Assembly (NCBI GenBank): GCA_038868975.1
Contig: JAWCSA010000008.1
Coordinates: 1-32,896 of the forward strand
Source of the DNA: Nitrososphaerales archaeon
GTDB taxonomy: Archaea; Thermoproteota; Nitrososphaeria; Nitrososphaerales; UBA213
DNA: 32,896 nt
Reading direction: 5' to 3'
Below, in pieces: positions 24,125 through 32,440 of the stretch. The position numbers and the translations under genes are program-made. The first letter of the stretch is position 1, and the number at the start of each line of letters is the position of its first letter. The notes under the pieces were generated by a model. The model was not told the DNA's origin. It did not search any database and worked only from the letters and a program-made list of their open reading frames with translations.

Positions 24125-24499
24125 TTAAACAAAATCGATTTTCAATGAACTGATGTCAGGCGTAGCGTCAACCCTCTTTTCCTTCACGTTAACTCTCAGA
24201 TTGTAATTCATTGAAATTGTAAACTGTTTACCTATCAAAGGAATACCAGGGCCGACCTTTACCCTAATTGTATCTATTACACTGTAAGTGTTACCAGAAA
24301 TTGCTTCCGGTTCGCTTATCGAGAATTCCAGATTCTTATTGATGAGGTCTGATAGGGAACTCGCTGCTATATCACGTAAAAATGGAGCTCGTTCCGGTAT
24401 TATTCTGACAATGTCCCTTACTATGTTAGATACTTGCGTTCTCTCCCATTCTTTTACCAGATTTTTAGCAGTTTTACCTCTACCGAACCAGAAAGGCAT
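24125..24499 (-). CDS. Hypothetical protein, 124 aa
   Basis: Function unknown. The N-terminal half is helical and basic (RGKTAKNLVKEWERTQVSNI, SSLSDLINKNLEFSI). The C-terminal half looks like beta-strands (IDTIRVKVGPGIPLIGKQFT, SMNYNLRVNVKEKRVDATP), as in a small lipid- or membrane-associated beta protein. No membrane segment, Cys cluster or catalytic motif is seen. ATG 24499 is 16 nt after the 100-aa gene and likely on its transcript. Confidence 0.6.
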   Translation of the reverse strand: MPFWFGRGKTAKNLVKEWERTQVSNIVRDIVRIIPERAPFLRDIAASSLSDLINKNLEFSISEPEAISGNTYSVIDTIRVKVGPGIPLIGKQFTISMNYNLRVNVKEKRVDATPDISSLKIDFV

Positions 24500-24515
24500 G
24501 AATTAAATTAAATCA

Positions 24516-24818
24516 TCATGCTCTTATCTTTGACGCTTGCTCTAGCTCTTCAAGGGTAAACACAAACCTTGAGCCCTGAAATTCTGTGGTTCCTTCCTTT
24601 TCCCAGTTGATTTTATAATTCTTCGCAGATTGCTTACCCACGATCCTTATAGTTTTGGGCAAGGATTCCCACAAGCGTTCAACCTTCTCCTTATCTCTTG
24701 TCATTAGGAGTGAACGTCTTCTCTTCATGAGATACTTTATGGCTACATTCTTCGGCTGGTGACCCTCTACAGGTATCCGCTCGTTTCCCATGTCTATTAT
24801 GAACTGTCGTTTAGCCAA
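24516..24818 (-). CDS. Hypothetical basic protein, 100 aa
   Basis: Function unknown. A 100-residue basic protein (RRRSLLMTRDKEKVERLW, IRIVGKQSAKNYKINWEKEG) with an acidic C-terminal helix (TLEELEQASK). No known motif. The start is TTG 24818: a TATA box (TTTTTATTTTA, 24839-24849 minus) lies 26-27 nt upstream and there is no earlier ATG. It leads the run of minus-strand genes reaching to the Lon-like protease. Confidence 0.6.
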   Translation of the reverse strand: MAKRQFIIDMGNERIPVEGHQPKNVAIKYLMKRRRSLLMTRDKEKVERLWESLPKTIRIVGKQSAKNYKINWEKEGTTEFQGSRFVFTLEELEQASKIRA

Positions 24819-25104
24819 ACTGATACTCCATTTTCACGTAAAATAAAAAGGATTCTTGTCTATGTTAGATCACAAACAGTGTAAAATTGTCGATCCTATT
24901 GATATAAACAGAATTGAACTCACAAATCAAGTATCAATATAACACTCGCTTGAGATCTATACCTGAAATATATGAACACAATATGTGATCTGAGCAAACA
25001 AATCTCATGCCTTTTTGTTTATAATGTTTCACACATTTTCTCAGAAATATGTCACAACAAAAGATTACAATATTTTATTAGTTGCTCATATGACATGGAT
25101 TCTT

Positions 25105-25710
25105 ATGGCCAGACGAGCAGCTACCTTTGAGGATATGTTGAGTCGTACGATAGATGATACTCTCAGAGCTATGTTGGGTGAAGGTGTAGCAGAGCTCTAC
25201 TATGTTTTGAAAGGCTATGGTATAAGAAGTGACAGACTTGGTGAACGGCCAGAGAATTTTGAAAGTGCCATGCAGGAAATCTTCAAGGTGGGATGGAATG
25301 TGTTTAAGAAGGCGATTATCAGATCCGTCTGTCAACAATATGATCTTTCTATAGACATGTTCGCAGACCATAATTTTCCTGGGTGTATAGAAATTATAAG
25401 ACAAGAATTTCTCTTACAGGCATCGTCAAGAGTTCACAATCGAATAATAGACAAAGTGCAAAATAGTAAATTGAAAGCACACAATGATATCATTCTCAAA
25501 CTATCATTACCTGATGCACCATTAAGTACAAGTAAATCTTGTAAACTATGCAATAAAACTATAGATGTTAAGAATAACAAGATGGAAGGACTTTTGGCCG
25601 AGCTTTGTGATGAATGTTGGGAATTGCAGAATAACGTCTGGGAAGTTGTCTCGGAGGTAGCATGTATTACGAAGGGGAAGGAATACAAAAGCGGTGATTA
25701 TGGAATTTGA
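25105..25710 (+). CDS. Helical-domain protein with C-terminal zinc ribbon, coupled to a response regulator
   Basis: A 201-aa protein. Residues 1-~85 form a helical domain (MARRAATFEDMLSRTIDDTL, GEGVAELYYVLKGYGIRSDR, FESAMQEIFKVGWNVFKKAI) that resembles the NitrOD5-type domains of Nitrososphaera signalling proteins; this is a tentative match from memory. Residues 146-171 carry a zinc ribbon (CKLC ... CDEC). The frame opens at 25015, but ATG 25105 follows a TATA box (TATTTTATTA, 25071-25080) by ~28 nt and suits the domain start. Its TGA overlaps the response regulator start as TTGA (25707-25710), so the two products are made together. It may be a sensor or output module for that regulator. Confidence 0.7.
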   Translation: MARRAATFEDMLSRTIDDTLRAMLGEGVAELYYVLKGYGIRSDRLGERPENFESAMQEIFKVGWNVFKKAIIRSVCQQYDLSIDMFADHNFPGCIEIIRQEFLLQASSRVHNRIIDKVQNSKLKAHNDIILKLSLPDAPLSTSKSCKLCNKTIDVKNNKMEGLLAELCDECWELQNNVWEVVSEVACITKGKEYKSGDYGI

Positions 25711-26213
25711 AAATTCTGATAGCTGAAGACGAAAATGATATTGCTATTCCATACAGAATTGCACTGGAAAAGAGGAGTCATGACGTTGTTATGACAAGTA
25801 ACGGTGAAGATTGTCTCATGACATACTATGAGGCGTTAAGAAGGGTATCCAAAAGGAACAGCTCTCCTTTCGATGTTGTCGTACTAGATTATAGGATGCC
25901 AAAGATGGATGGCATGGAAGTAGCAAAAGCAATTCTAAGGGTGAATCCGCATCAGAGGATAATATTCGCATCTGCATATGTAAAGGATACCCTTGTGGAT
26001 TCTGTCAAACAGCTAAAACAAGTGGTGGAACTAATTCAAAAACCATTTGAATTAGACGCTCTCATAAATACAATAGAAGATAAGGAAATTTACACAGAAT
26101 TAGAAAAACTTAATGCGAAAGTTCAACAGATCAAAGATCTCGATCCTACCCATGAAGAGGTGAGGGACTTGCTCGACGGTCTACGAATGGTAATGAAGGG
26201 TAGAACCTTCTAG
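25707..26213 (+). CDS. Response regulator, receiver domain with coiled tail
   Basis: A 168-aa receiver-domain protein. The acidic pocket is Glu7-Asp8-Glu9 (AEDEND), the phosphoacceptor Asp61 is in VVLDYRMPKMDG, the switch Ser89 in IFASAY, and Lys112 in IQKPFEL. All key residues are present, so it should be phosphorylated. Residues ~125-168 form a charged helix (TELEKLNAKVQQIKDLD) and not a DNA-binding domain, so output would be by protein contact. It begins at TTG 25707, overlapping the preceding stop by 4 nt. A convergent histidine kinase gene 71 nt downstream is the natural phosphate source. Confidence 0.88.
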   Translation: MKILIAEDENDIAIPYRIALEKRSHDVVMTSNGEDCLMTYYEALRRVSKRNSSPFDVVVLDYRMPKMDGMEVAKAILRVNPHQRIIFASAYVKDTLVDSVKQLKQVVELIQKPFELDALINTIEDKEIYTELEKLNAKVQQIKDLDPTHEEVRDLLDGLRMVMKGRTF

Positions 26214-26228
26214 TTTTTATCCTATATA

Positions 26229-26283
26229 TTAGACCTATTATTCAGATATGAAATGCCACTAGGTCTAATTACGCATAGGTCTA
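26229..26283. repeat. Inverted repeat plus third copy between regulator and kinase genes
   Basis: TTAGACCTA (26229-26237) pairs with TAGGTCTAA (26260-26268) across a 22-nt loop, and a third TAGGTCTA follows at 26276-26283, ending against the kinase stop codon. The arms could form a bidirectional terminator for the two convergent genes or a protein-binding site. The repeats are exact over 8-9 nt. Confidence 0.6.
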
Positions 26284-28023
26284 TTATTTAACTGGCAATA
26301 CAATTACAAAGGTGGCACCGCCATTATTATTATACACTGTAATTTCCCCCCTATGAGCAGTTATGATCGCTTTGCTAATAAAAAGTCCCAGACCTGTGCC
26401 ATGCTGATTTTCATTACCAATGTTTTTTGTCACAAATTTTTCAAAAAGCTTAGGAAGTATATCCTCTGGAATGCCTCCAGCAGTGTCACTGACCTTGATC
26501 TCTATCTTGCTCTTTCCTGGCAGAAGACGTGATTCGACCCTAACATATCCTTTCTTTGTGAATTTGACAGCGTTACCAATAACGTTTGTTAGTGCCTGAC
26601 CAAGACGATTACGATCCGCATAAATTTCTACATTAGCATTTAGCTGAGCATCCATTGATACACCCTCATTAAGGTTGGCTTTTTCTGCAGTCATAGCCTC
26701 AACAATTATCTCATCAATGGGGACTCTTTTCATATTATAGGTTAGCTCACCGCTTTCTATTCGTGTAACGTACAGGATATCGTTTGCCAAACGCTGCAGT
26801 CTACGTGCCTGCGTAAGTACAGAACTCCATGCTTGTTCATTTGATATGTGACCCTTGTTTGCCAAGTCGGCGAAACTAAGAATTGGCTGAATAGGGCTTC
26901 TCAATTCATGCGACGCTATACTTATGAATTCCTTCTGTAGTTTATCATGTGTTTTTAGTTTATTTACCATCGAATTGATCGATTCACAAAGAGCCAAGAC
27001 TTCTTCATTTCCCTGCAACTTGACCTTTATATCCAAATTTCCGTCAGCCATCTCTTTAAGATTTTCTCTAAGTTTTCTTATAGGTTTAGAGATAGAGCTT
27101 GACATAACTAAGCCTAGTACTATTGCTGAGGGAACACTTGTAACAACAGCAATCAATGCCATGTCTGCAGTATCTATCGCCGTCTTCTGCTCTTGGTTTA
27201 TTCTGTCATTTATAACTAACTCAAGTTCGTCAAAGATATTCCCGATACTTCTTTCTGACAGTTCAAATCTCTCGAGCATCGCCTGTTTCTTATCTTCTAA
27301 AGTTATGAGATCCGAACTTGCAGATTGAATAGTGTCAAAATACTTCTTTATCAAAGTGGTATTAACATTTTCTTCACGTGTCAAAGAATTAGCTAAGAAC
27401 TCTTTCTGTGAACGTTCAAAATTATCTATTCCTTTCTTCACCCTCTCCTTTAGCACCGTGTCTTGTTGTATAAGGTAACTTTGGGAGGATGATACGACCT
27501 CGCGTATAGAATTTTCCATTCTTATCAATGCAGTGAGTTTCTGTGTAAAGTTTTGTGCAGAAGGCTCTAGATTCTTCTGTAATGAACCAATAGTACTTAC
27601 AATATTATCATTAACCAAATTCAATTGCACAACTTGTTCCCTTTGAGAATCCTGAATAAGAATAAGTTCATTTCCTGATTGTTGAAAAATGGGAAATTCC
27701 AATTCAAGTTTATTGAGCAATTCTACTTCTCTAGAAGTTCCATTCATATCACTGTATATGTTAAGTAGCGTGTTAAACGCTCCAGTATTCGCATAAAACT
27801 CATTTCTTTCTTGCAAGTCATCGGACTTGACGTAGTCGGCGATATTTTTTGAAGCGTCTTTCAGAAAAGTCTTCATATGCATAATGTTTTGCATTCTTGG
27901 AATTTCATGTTTTGAAATGTCCATAATAGTATTATGAATTGAAGCGATGCCTGAAATACTGATGATTCCTATAACTAAAGAGATCGCCAGGAATGCAGAG
28001 ACCAATGCTGTTTGAATTTTCAT
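26284..28023 (-). CDS. Membrane histidine kinase with HAMP domain
   Basis: A 579-aa sensor kinase. The first membrane helix (about 7-29) is followed by a ~255-residue, mostly helical extracytoplasmic domain that resembles a four-helix-bundle sensor. The second membrane helix spans ~288-310, followed by HAMP (about 312-362, ISKPIRKLRENLKEMADGNL). The HisKA helix has phosphoacceptor His372 (IASHELRSPIQPI). The HATPase domain shows the N box (VIGNAVKFTKKG), the G1 box (DTAGGIPEDI, where many kinases have DNGxGI) and the G2 box (GTGLGLFISKAI). It is complete. The ligand is unknown. Convergent with the receiver-domain gene; the winged-helix gene lies upstream on the same strand. Confidence 0.9.
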   Translation of the reverse strand: MKIQTALVSAFLAISLVIGIISISGIASIHNTIMDISKHEIPRMQNIMHMKTFLKDASKNIADYVKSDDLQERNEFYANTGAFNTLLNIYSDMNGTSREVELLNKLELEFPIFQQSGNELILIQDSQREQVVQLNLVNDNIVSTIGSLQKNLEPSAQNFTQKLTALIRMENSIREVVSSSQSYLIQQDTVLKERVKKGIDNFERSQKEFLANSLTREENVNTTLIKKYFDTIQSASSDLITLEDKKQAMLERFELSERSIGNIFDELELVINDRINQEQKTAIDTADMALIAVVTSVPSAIVLGLVMSSSISKPIRKLRENLKEMADGNLDIKVKLQGNEEVLALCESINSMVNKLKTHDKLQKEFISIASHELRSPIQPILSFADLANKGHISNEQAWSSVLTQARRLQRLANDILYVTRIESGELTYNMKRVPIDEIIVEAMTAEKANLNEGVSMDAQLNANVEIYADRNRLGQALTNVIGNAVKFTKKGYVRVESRLLPGKSKIEIKVSDTAGGIPEDILPKLFEKFVTKNIGNENQHGTGLGLFISKAIITAHRGEITVYNNNGGATFVIVLPVK

Positions 28024-28301
28024 AGTTACTCACAATTATCATAGCATTCTTATTCGCTTACATCTCAGGATGGGCTATAGAGAAATTGATCCACATGTTA
28101 TTTTCAATTTCACATAATTGCAACGTTGTAATCCCTCCTTTAGACAGCAATCTGTATGGAATAGCAGTATCATTTCCGTCTCACCTATCAATACTGTCAT
28201 CTAGCACAAATCCAAATTTAGCGTATATAAGCGGGAGTTAGTATGCAGTTTAACTAACACATGTAATATTGGTTTGAAATATCGATGTGATAATTTTTTA
28301 T
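28024..28301. promoter_or_regulatory. Upstream region of the histidine kinase gene
   Basis: 278 nt without a gene, between the kinase start and the winged-helix gene. It holds a TATA-like GTATATAAG (28223-28231) that could fire on either strand, and an inverted repeat GTTAGT/ACTAAC with a 10-nt spacer (28237-28258). Such a repeat next to a DNA-binding gene is a candidate operator, but only 6-bp arms are seen. Confidence 0.35.
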
Positions 28302-28745
28302 TCAGACCATCGGTAAGTTGCAAAAAGCATTTTTCATCCTTATAAGTTCGTCATGAGAGTAATGACCTTCCTTGCTAAGCAGATCTATCATGAACATATC
28401 TCTTCTATTTCTAACAGCGTATAAGGCGTTGTATACACAAGTTCTTTGCAAGAAAGCACCCAACGTGGTTTGAAAGTAATAGCCATCAATCTTCTCAATC
28501 AAACCACTGCTCTTCAGTTGCGCTAGTCTGGTGTAGTACTGTTTCTTGCTGAGACCTATCCGCACGTTGGTGGAAGCGTCGGCCCTGATTCCATCATTTG
28601 CCATCAAAAATATGGTAAGCGCATCATGTTTCGCTAGAATTGACATAAGCTTGCCCGCTTCCAAGAGCTCTTTGCATTCATACTTATTGGAACTATTCGT
28701 ATCTTTGGCCTTATCTAGTCGCACGTTTGAAAGCCCTTCTGTCAA
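28302..28745 (-). CDS. Winged-helix transcriptional regulator
   Basis: A 147-aa predicted DNA-binding protein. After a flexible Asn/Lys/Glu-rich N-terminus (about 1-28), a winged HTH spans ~30-100. ELLEAGKLMSILAKHDALTI is the first helix. SKKQYYTRLAQLKSSGLI is the recognition region, and EKIDGYYFQTTLG is the wing. The form recalls the single-domain wHTH regulators that thaumarchaea encode in large numbers. A helical C-terminus (LYAVRNRRDMFMIDLL) may dimerise. It starts at TTG 28745, with TTTAAGAATT (minus strand ATTCTTAAA) ~28 nt upstream. Placement beside the kinase suggests a shared regulatory function. Confidence 0.75.
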   Translation of the reverse strand: MTEGLSNVRLDKAKDTNSSNKYECKELLEAGKLMSILAKHDALTIFLMANDGIRADASTNVRIGLSKKQYYTRLAQLKSSGLIEKIDGYYFQTTLGAFLQRTCVYNALYAVRNRRDMFMIDLLSKEGHYSHDELIRMKNAFCNLPMV

Positions 28746-28839
28746 CGCTTTCTCATCTTCGCGCCAAACATTTAAGAATTCTGGAGTATTAACACTTATT
28801 TTAGTTCAGTCACAAATAATCTATAAAGTATCTTTTAGT

Positions 28840-29358
28840 CTAGAGATTCTTTAAATATTTTCTAAACCCTTTAGATACCAGTTTGCTTGATTTTTTTTCT
28901 ACTTCCTTTCGCATATTTACCTTATAATTTGCAACTTTCTGAGCTATGCTGTCATGCTTTATGCCTAGTATCTCGCAGGCAAGTATACCAGCATTTTTAG
29001 CACCATTGATGGCAACCGTTGCTACTGGAACACCAGGGGGCATCTGTGCCATGGAGAGCAATGAATCAAGACCATTAAGTGATCTTGTCTTTATAGGCAC
29101 ACCTATTACAGGCAGATTGGTTACAGATGCTATCATCCCAGGGAGATGCGCTGCACCTCCTGCACCGGCAATTATTACCTTTATGCCACGCGCCCTAGCA
29201 TTTTTCGCATATCGCATCATTCTTCTTGGTGTCCTGTGCGCCGAAACAATTGTCAATTCGTACTTTATGCCAAAAGATTCCAGCACCTCAGCCGCATCCT
29301 TCATTATTACTAAATCGGAATCGCTTCCCATTACGATGCCGACTAGCGGTTTATCCAT
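28840..29358 (-). CDS. purE: N5-carboxyaminoimidazole ribonucleotide mutase (PurE class I)
   Basis: Converts N5-CAIR to CAIR in purine synthesis, in the cytoplasm. The 172-aa chain shows the class I signature: [12 protein letters not shown] (phosphate and CO2 pocket Ser/Asp), [10 protein letters not shown] with the catalytic His, [35 protein letters not shown] and [15 protein letters not shown] choose ATG 29358, which overlaps the purK stop by 8 nt and fits the family start; the frame can be extended to a GTG at 29367. The C-terminal helix ([19 protein letters not shown]) is a little longer than in E. coli. It is co-transcribed with purK, which makes its substrate. Confidence 0.95.
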   Translation of the reverse strand: MDKPLVGIVMGSDSDLVIMKDAAEVLESFGIKYELTIVSAHRTPRRMMRYAKNARARGIKVIIAGAGGAAHLPGMIASVTNLPVIGVPIKTRSLNGLDSLLSMAQMPPGVPVATVAINGAKNAGILACEILGIKHDSIAQKVANYKVNMRKEVEKKSSKLVSKGFRKYLKNL

Positions 29359-30595
29359 TGATACCACTCATTTCCTGGATCTTAATCAATGATCTGGCTT
29401 TCCTAGCCTTTTGAATGGCTTGCTCTAGATCAGCATCAACTACTGTGATATGACCAAGTTTCCTTCCCTTTCTTGTAGTTGTTTTTCCATAGATATGCAA
29501 GGAAGCTCCTGGTATATCAAGCACATCTCTAATACCTCTGATGGCATATGGATGATCAGAACCATCTTCACCGATTATGTTTATCATTGCAGCGGGTCTT
29601 AACAAGACAGGCTCGATCAATGGTAAATTGAGAATGGCTCTTACATGCTGCTCGAACTGCGACACAGTACACGCTTCAATTGAGTAATGTCCAGAATTGT
29701 GCGGTCTTGGAGCAATCTCATTAACGAGCACTTTATCATCATTTGTCAAGAACATCTCAATTCCAAATATCCCCCTTCCTTTCAACATGCGCACGGTTGC
29801 ATCAGCAATGTGCTTAGCTTCTTCTCTAGCCTTTTCGCTTATTCGTGCCGGCACGATTGTTAGATCAAGAATGTTATTCTTATGGATATTTTCAACTACT
29901 GGATGACTAACCACCTGTCCTAGGCCATTTCTAGCTATCATCACAGAAATCTCTTTAACAAATGGAACATATTCTTCCAAGAAACATCTTCTACTCTCAA
30001 CGAATTTTACGGCCTCCTCAAACTTCTCTTTAGAGTCGATCAGAAAGTTACCACGACCGTCGTACGAATCGAACCTCGCTTTCAGCATTGATTGGTAACC
30101 AAATCTCTCTAACGCACGAACAAGGTCTTCTCTTGTTCTTACCTCCACGAAATCAGGAACTGGAATATTGTTATCCTTCAGGGTTTGTCTCTGTAAGAGC
30201 TTGTCTTGAATGGTTTTGAGCGTTTCTGATGATGGGTGTATGGCAAAACCATTCATCTCCATCTCACTCAAAATATCGGAATTGCCTAGCTCGATTTCAT
30301 ATGTTATTACATCACATGCATTACCAAGCTGCCTTATAGCATCTTCATCTTTGAAATCAGCTACTATATGCTTATCAACAACAGAAGCAGCGGGGCAGTT
30401 AGGACTAGGATCTATTATTGCAACATACAACGACATGCGTTTAGCTACCTGCGATATCATCTTTGCAAGTTGACCTCCACCAATTATTCCAATTCTAAGA
30501 GGTTTGGCTATATCAAGAGGATCAGCCTTATCGACATAGACCTCAAGTGAGTGTTCAATTATGCGGGTCAAAGTCTGTTTACCGTAGCATATCAC
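29351..30595 (-). CDS. purK: N5-carboxyaminoimidazole ribonucleotide synthase
   Basis: An ATP-grasp enzyme that carboxylates AIR with bicarbonate and ATP to N5-CAIR, the substrate of PurE. Visible parts: the PreATP Rossmann start ([18 protein letters not shown]), ATP-grasp core ([31 protein letters not shown]), the active-site stretch [19 protein letters not shown], and the small C-terminal domain ([20 protein letters not shown]). The chain is 414 aa, with ~30 extra residues before the Rossmann fold if it starts at GTG 30595. A TTG at 30571 is another option, and the TATA-like AAAATATATAG at ~30602-30613 does not decide between them. It precedes purE with an 8-nt overlap and is divergent from larB. 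Confidence 0.93.
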   Translation of the reverse strand: MICYGKQTLTRIIEHSLEVYVDKADPLDIAKPLRIGIIGGGQLAKMISQVAKRMSLYVAIIDPSPNCPAASVVDKHIVADFKDEDAIRQLGNACDVITYEIELGNSDILSEMEMNGFAIHPSSETLKTIQDKLLQRQTLKDNNIPVPDFVEVRTREDLVRALERFGYQSMLKARFDSYDGRGNFLIDSKEKFEEAVKFVESRRCFLEEYVPFVKEISVMIARNGLGQVVSHPVVENIHKNNILDLTIVPARISEKAREEAKHIADATVRMLKGRGIFGIEMFLTNDDKVLVNEIAPRPHNSGHYSIEACTVSQFEQHVRAILNLPLIEPVLLRPAAMINIIGEDGSDHPYAIRGIRDVLDIPGASLHIYGKTTTRKGRKLGHITVVDADLEQAIQKARKARSLIKIQEMSGING

Positions 30596-30634
30596 CTACA
30601 CTGCTATATATTTTTACGATGCGTCTAAAGAAGA

Positions 30635-30643
30635 GTTTTTTAT
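30635..30643 (+). promoter_or_regulatory. TATA-like element of the larB gene
   Basis: GTTTTTTAT is centred about 26 nt before ATG 30666 and argues against the TTG at 30648 as the start. Confidence 0.4.
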
Positions 30644-30665
30644 CAGTTTGCGCATAGACCATGGT

Positions 30666-31439
30666 ATGGAAGTTAGGGATATCCTTGAGAGGTTAGCAAA
30701 GGGAATGATAAATGTTGAAGATGCACAGAAAATGCTCTCCTTACATTCCATAGAATATGTTGAGGATCTGGCTAGATTAGATGTGGGAAGGGAAACGCGG
30801 AGAGGAATGCCTGAGGTTGTCTTTGGGGAGAGCAAGTCATATTCTGATCTGGTAAAGATAGTTAACACCTCTTTAAAGCGAAAAGGTTCTGTTATAATAA
30901 GCAGGATAAATAATGATCATATGTCGAAACTAAAGAAATTCTTGAGGAATAAGGGGAAGATAGTTGCGAGTGAGAGAGCTAAAACGTTGGTGGTAAGTAG
31001 GAATGGGATTAGGAACACGAGTGGAAGAGTCGGCATTATAACTGCTGGCACTTCTGATATTGCTGTGGCAGAGGAAGCTAGGCTAATGGCTGAAGCGATG
31101 GGTTGCAAAGTAATGACTAGCTATGATGTTGGTATTGCTGGAATGCACAGGTTGTTCCCAGTGTTGAAGGAGATGATTGCCAATGAAGTGGATGCTATAG
31201 TCGTTGTGGCGGGGATGGAGGGAGCTTTGGCTTCAGTTGTATCAGCGATGGTAAATGTTCCTGTAATAGGTGTACCCACTTCGGTAGGATATGGTTTTGG
31301 TTCCGACGGGTTTGCGGCACTTGCATCTATGTTGCAGAGCTGTACAACTGGTTTGGCCGTAATGAACATTGATAATGGTATAGGTGCTGGTGCGTTGGCG
31401 GGAATTATTGCGAATAGGGTTTCACGATACAAAAAGTGA
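30666..31439 (+). CDS. larB: LarB, nickel-pincer-cofactor carboxylase
   Basis: LarB carboxylates and hydrolyses nicotinic acid adenine dinucleotide, the first step of nickel-pincer-nucleotide synthesis for lactate racemase-type enzymes. The 257-aa chain has the N-terminal helical part (RDILERLAKGMINVEDAQKM) and a PurE-like domain (GIITAGTSDIAVAEEA, AGMEGALASVVSAM, PVIGVPTSVGYGFG). The active-site Cys226 is in LQSCTTGLAVMNIDNG, the family signature; Lactiplantibacillus LarB has Cys221. ATG 30666 is chosen on TATA spacing. LarC, LarE and LarA are not in the window. It is divergent from purKE, whose PurE is its structural relative. Confidence 0.92.
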   Translation: MEVRDILERLAKGMINVEDAQKMLSLHSIEYVEDLARLDVGRETRRGMPEVVFGESKSYSDLVKIVNTSLKRKGSVIISRINNDHMSKLKKFLRNKGKIVASERAKTLVVSRNGIRNTSGRVGIITAGTSDIAVAEEARLMAEAMGCKVMTSYDVGIAGMHRLFPVLKEMIANEVDAIVVVAGMEGALASVVSAMVNVPVIGVPTSVGYGFGSDGFAALASMLQSCTTGLAVMNIDNGIGAGALAGIIANRVSRYKK

Positions 31440-31676
31440 GTAAATCGCATCCTTTTAACACTGATAGATACAATCAAATGTATTAACTTAAAATAAGTTA
31501 GACGTTCACGCAAGACCGGGCATATTGCAGTGGCGCTTTTACCTACGAACAAGTACTTCATTGTATACAATATATTGATAGAGTTATACCTCTTTAAGGC
31601 AATGAAAAATTATGGATTCTAACGGTAACAGTCTTTCTTTAGATGAATTACATGCTAATATTGAAATACACTTTTG
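31440..31676. other. Intergenic region after larB
   Basis: 237 nt between convergent genes. It contains a short stem AACTTA/TAAGTT with an AAA loop at 31485-31499, which could help end larB transcription, and a 22-codon open frame (31612-31680) that I do not call. No other structure is seen. Confidence 0.4.
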
Positions 31677-32336
31677 CTAGTTTATTGACTCTGCTATCTT
31701 AACCAGATCTTCAAGAGGCATATTGGCTTCTATATTGTAAAGCATATTATTTTTCATTACAAATATTCTTGCTGGATATGGAAAGCTTTCCGCATGGCCG
31801 TCGTTGGGTTGGTTCCCAATTCCGGGCATTCCGTTTATGAGAACCTTCCGGAAATCATACTTCGGCACGATCTTGTTCACGGTATCAATGGTTTGTGCGA
31901 ATGCATCAGGAACCTTTAGTGAATTAGCTATGTGCACAACTACAGCACCATTTAGAGCAGGTCCTCCTTCGAGGTTGGTGGCCATATCGCACAATGGTCT
32001 ATCCCAATAATATAACGTAATCATTTCCACACCTGCACTACTTATCACATCAACGCCTTGCAAATAATAACCTGCTGGAAGCAACTTAGGCGTCATTACG
32101 TTGTATTTGATCTTGGAGCTCTCATCTAGTACTGGTGTGAATTTGGTTGAACATATTAGCGGCTCAATATTTGGATACCTCTCTGCGCCCACAGGAACGG
32201 GAAGTATGTGCAGAGATGCGTCATGCGTGATATAGGGTTTGGGAACCATGACCTGTACGATTACAGCAAACGCAAGTAGAGACGCCATTCCAACTATTAT
32301 GTACAAATAAGGCTTATGTTTGCTCTCTTCGTTCAA
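31677..32336 (-). CDS. Membrane-anchored exported protein, 219 aa
   Basis: A short cytoplasmic N-terminus and one membrane helix (about residues 10-31, YLYIIVGMASLLAFAVIVQV) anchor a ~185-residue domain outside the cell. The stretch NVMTPKLLPAGYYLQGVDV followed by MITLYYWDRPL resembles the DUF4367-like modules of exported regulators (a LPxGY...L..V pattern), but I treat that as weak similarity. Two Cys (62 and 115) could form a disulfide. No signal-peptide cleavage site or sorting tag is seen. Function unknown. The gene is isolated: 237 nt from larB on one side and IS remains on the other. Confidence 0.7.
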   Translation of the reverse strand: MNEESKHKPYLYIIVGMASLLAFAVIVQVMVPKPYITHDASLHILPVPVGAERYPNIEPLICSTKFTPVLDESSKIKYNVMTPKLLPAGYYLQGVDVISSAGVEMITLYYWDRPLCDMATNLEGGPALNGAVVVHIANSLKVPDAFAQTIDTVNKIVPKYDFRKVLINGMPGIGNQPNDGHAESFPYPARIFVMKNNMLYNIEANMPLEDLVKIAESIN

Positions 32337-32440
32337 CCCTTGTGGGTTTAATTTTATGTATTAATGCGACTATGTTTAAAATATTTGCAGCGTTATCAAA
32401 CTTTCTTAACGTTAGAGAACATTTTGACCATTTTAATTAG

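Noticed and set aside
24868-24991. AGATCACA and TGTGATCT, inverted, ~110 nt apart upstream of the signalling island
   Set aside because: 8-bp arms at this distance are expected by chance and no other support was found.
31485-31499. Stem AACTTA/TAAGTT after larB as a terminator
   Set aside because: Weak six-pair AT stem with no T-run; noted in the intergenic entry but not called as a terminator.
31612-31680. 22-codon plus-strand frame whose stop interlocks with the exported-protein gene
   Set aside because: The interlock follows automatically from CTAG; too short and no well-placed promoter.
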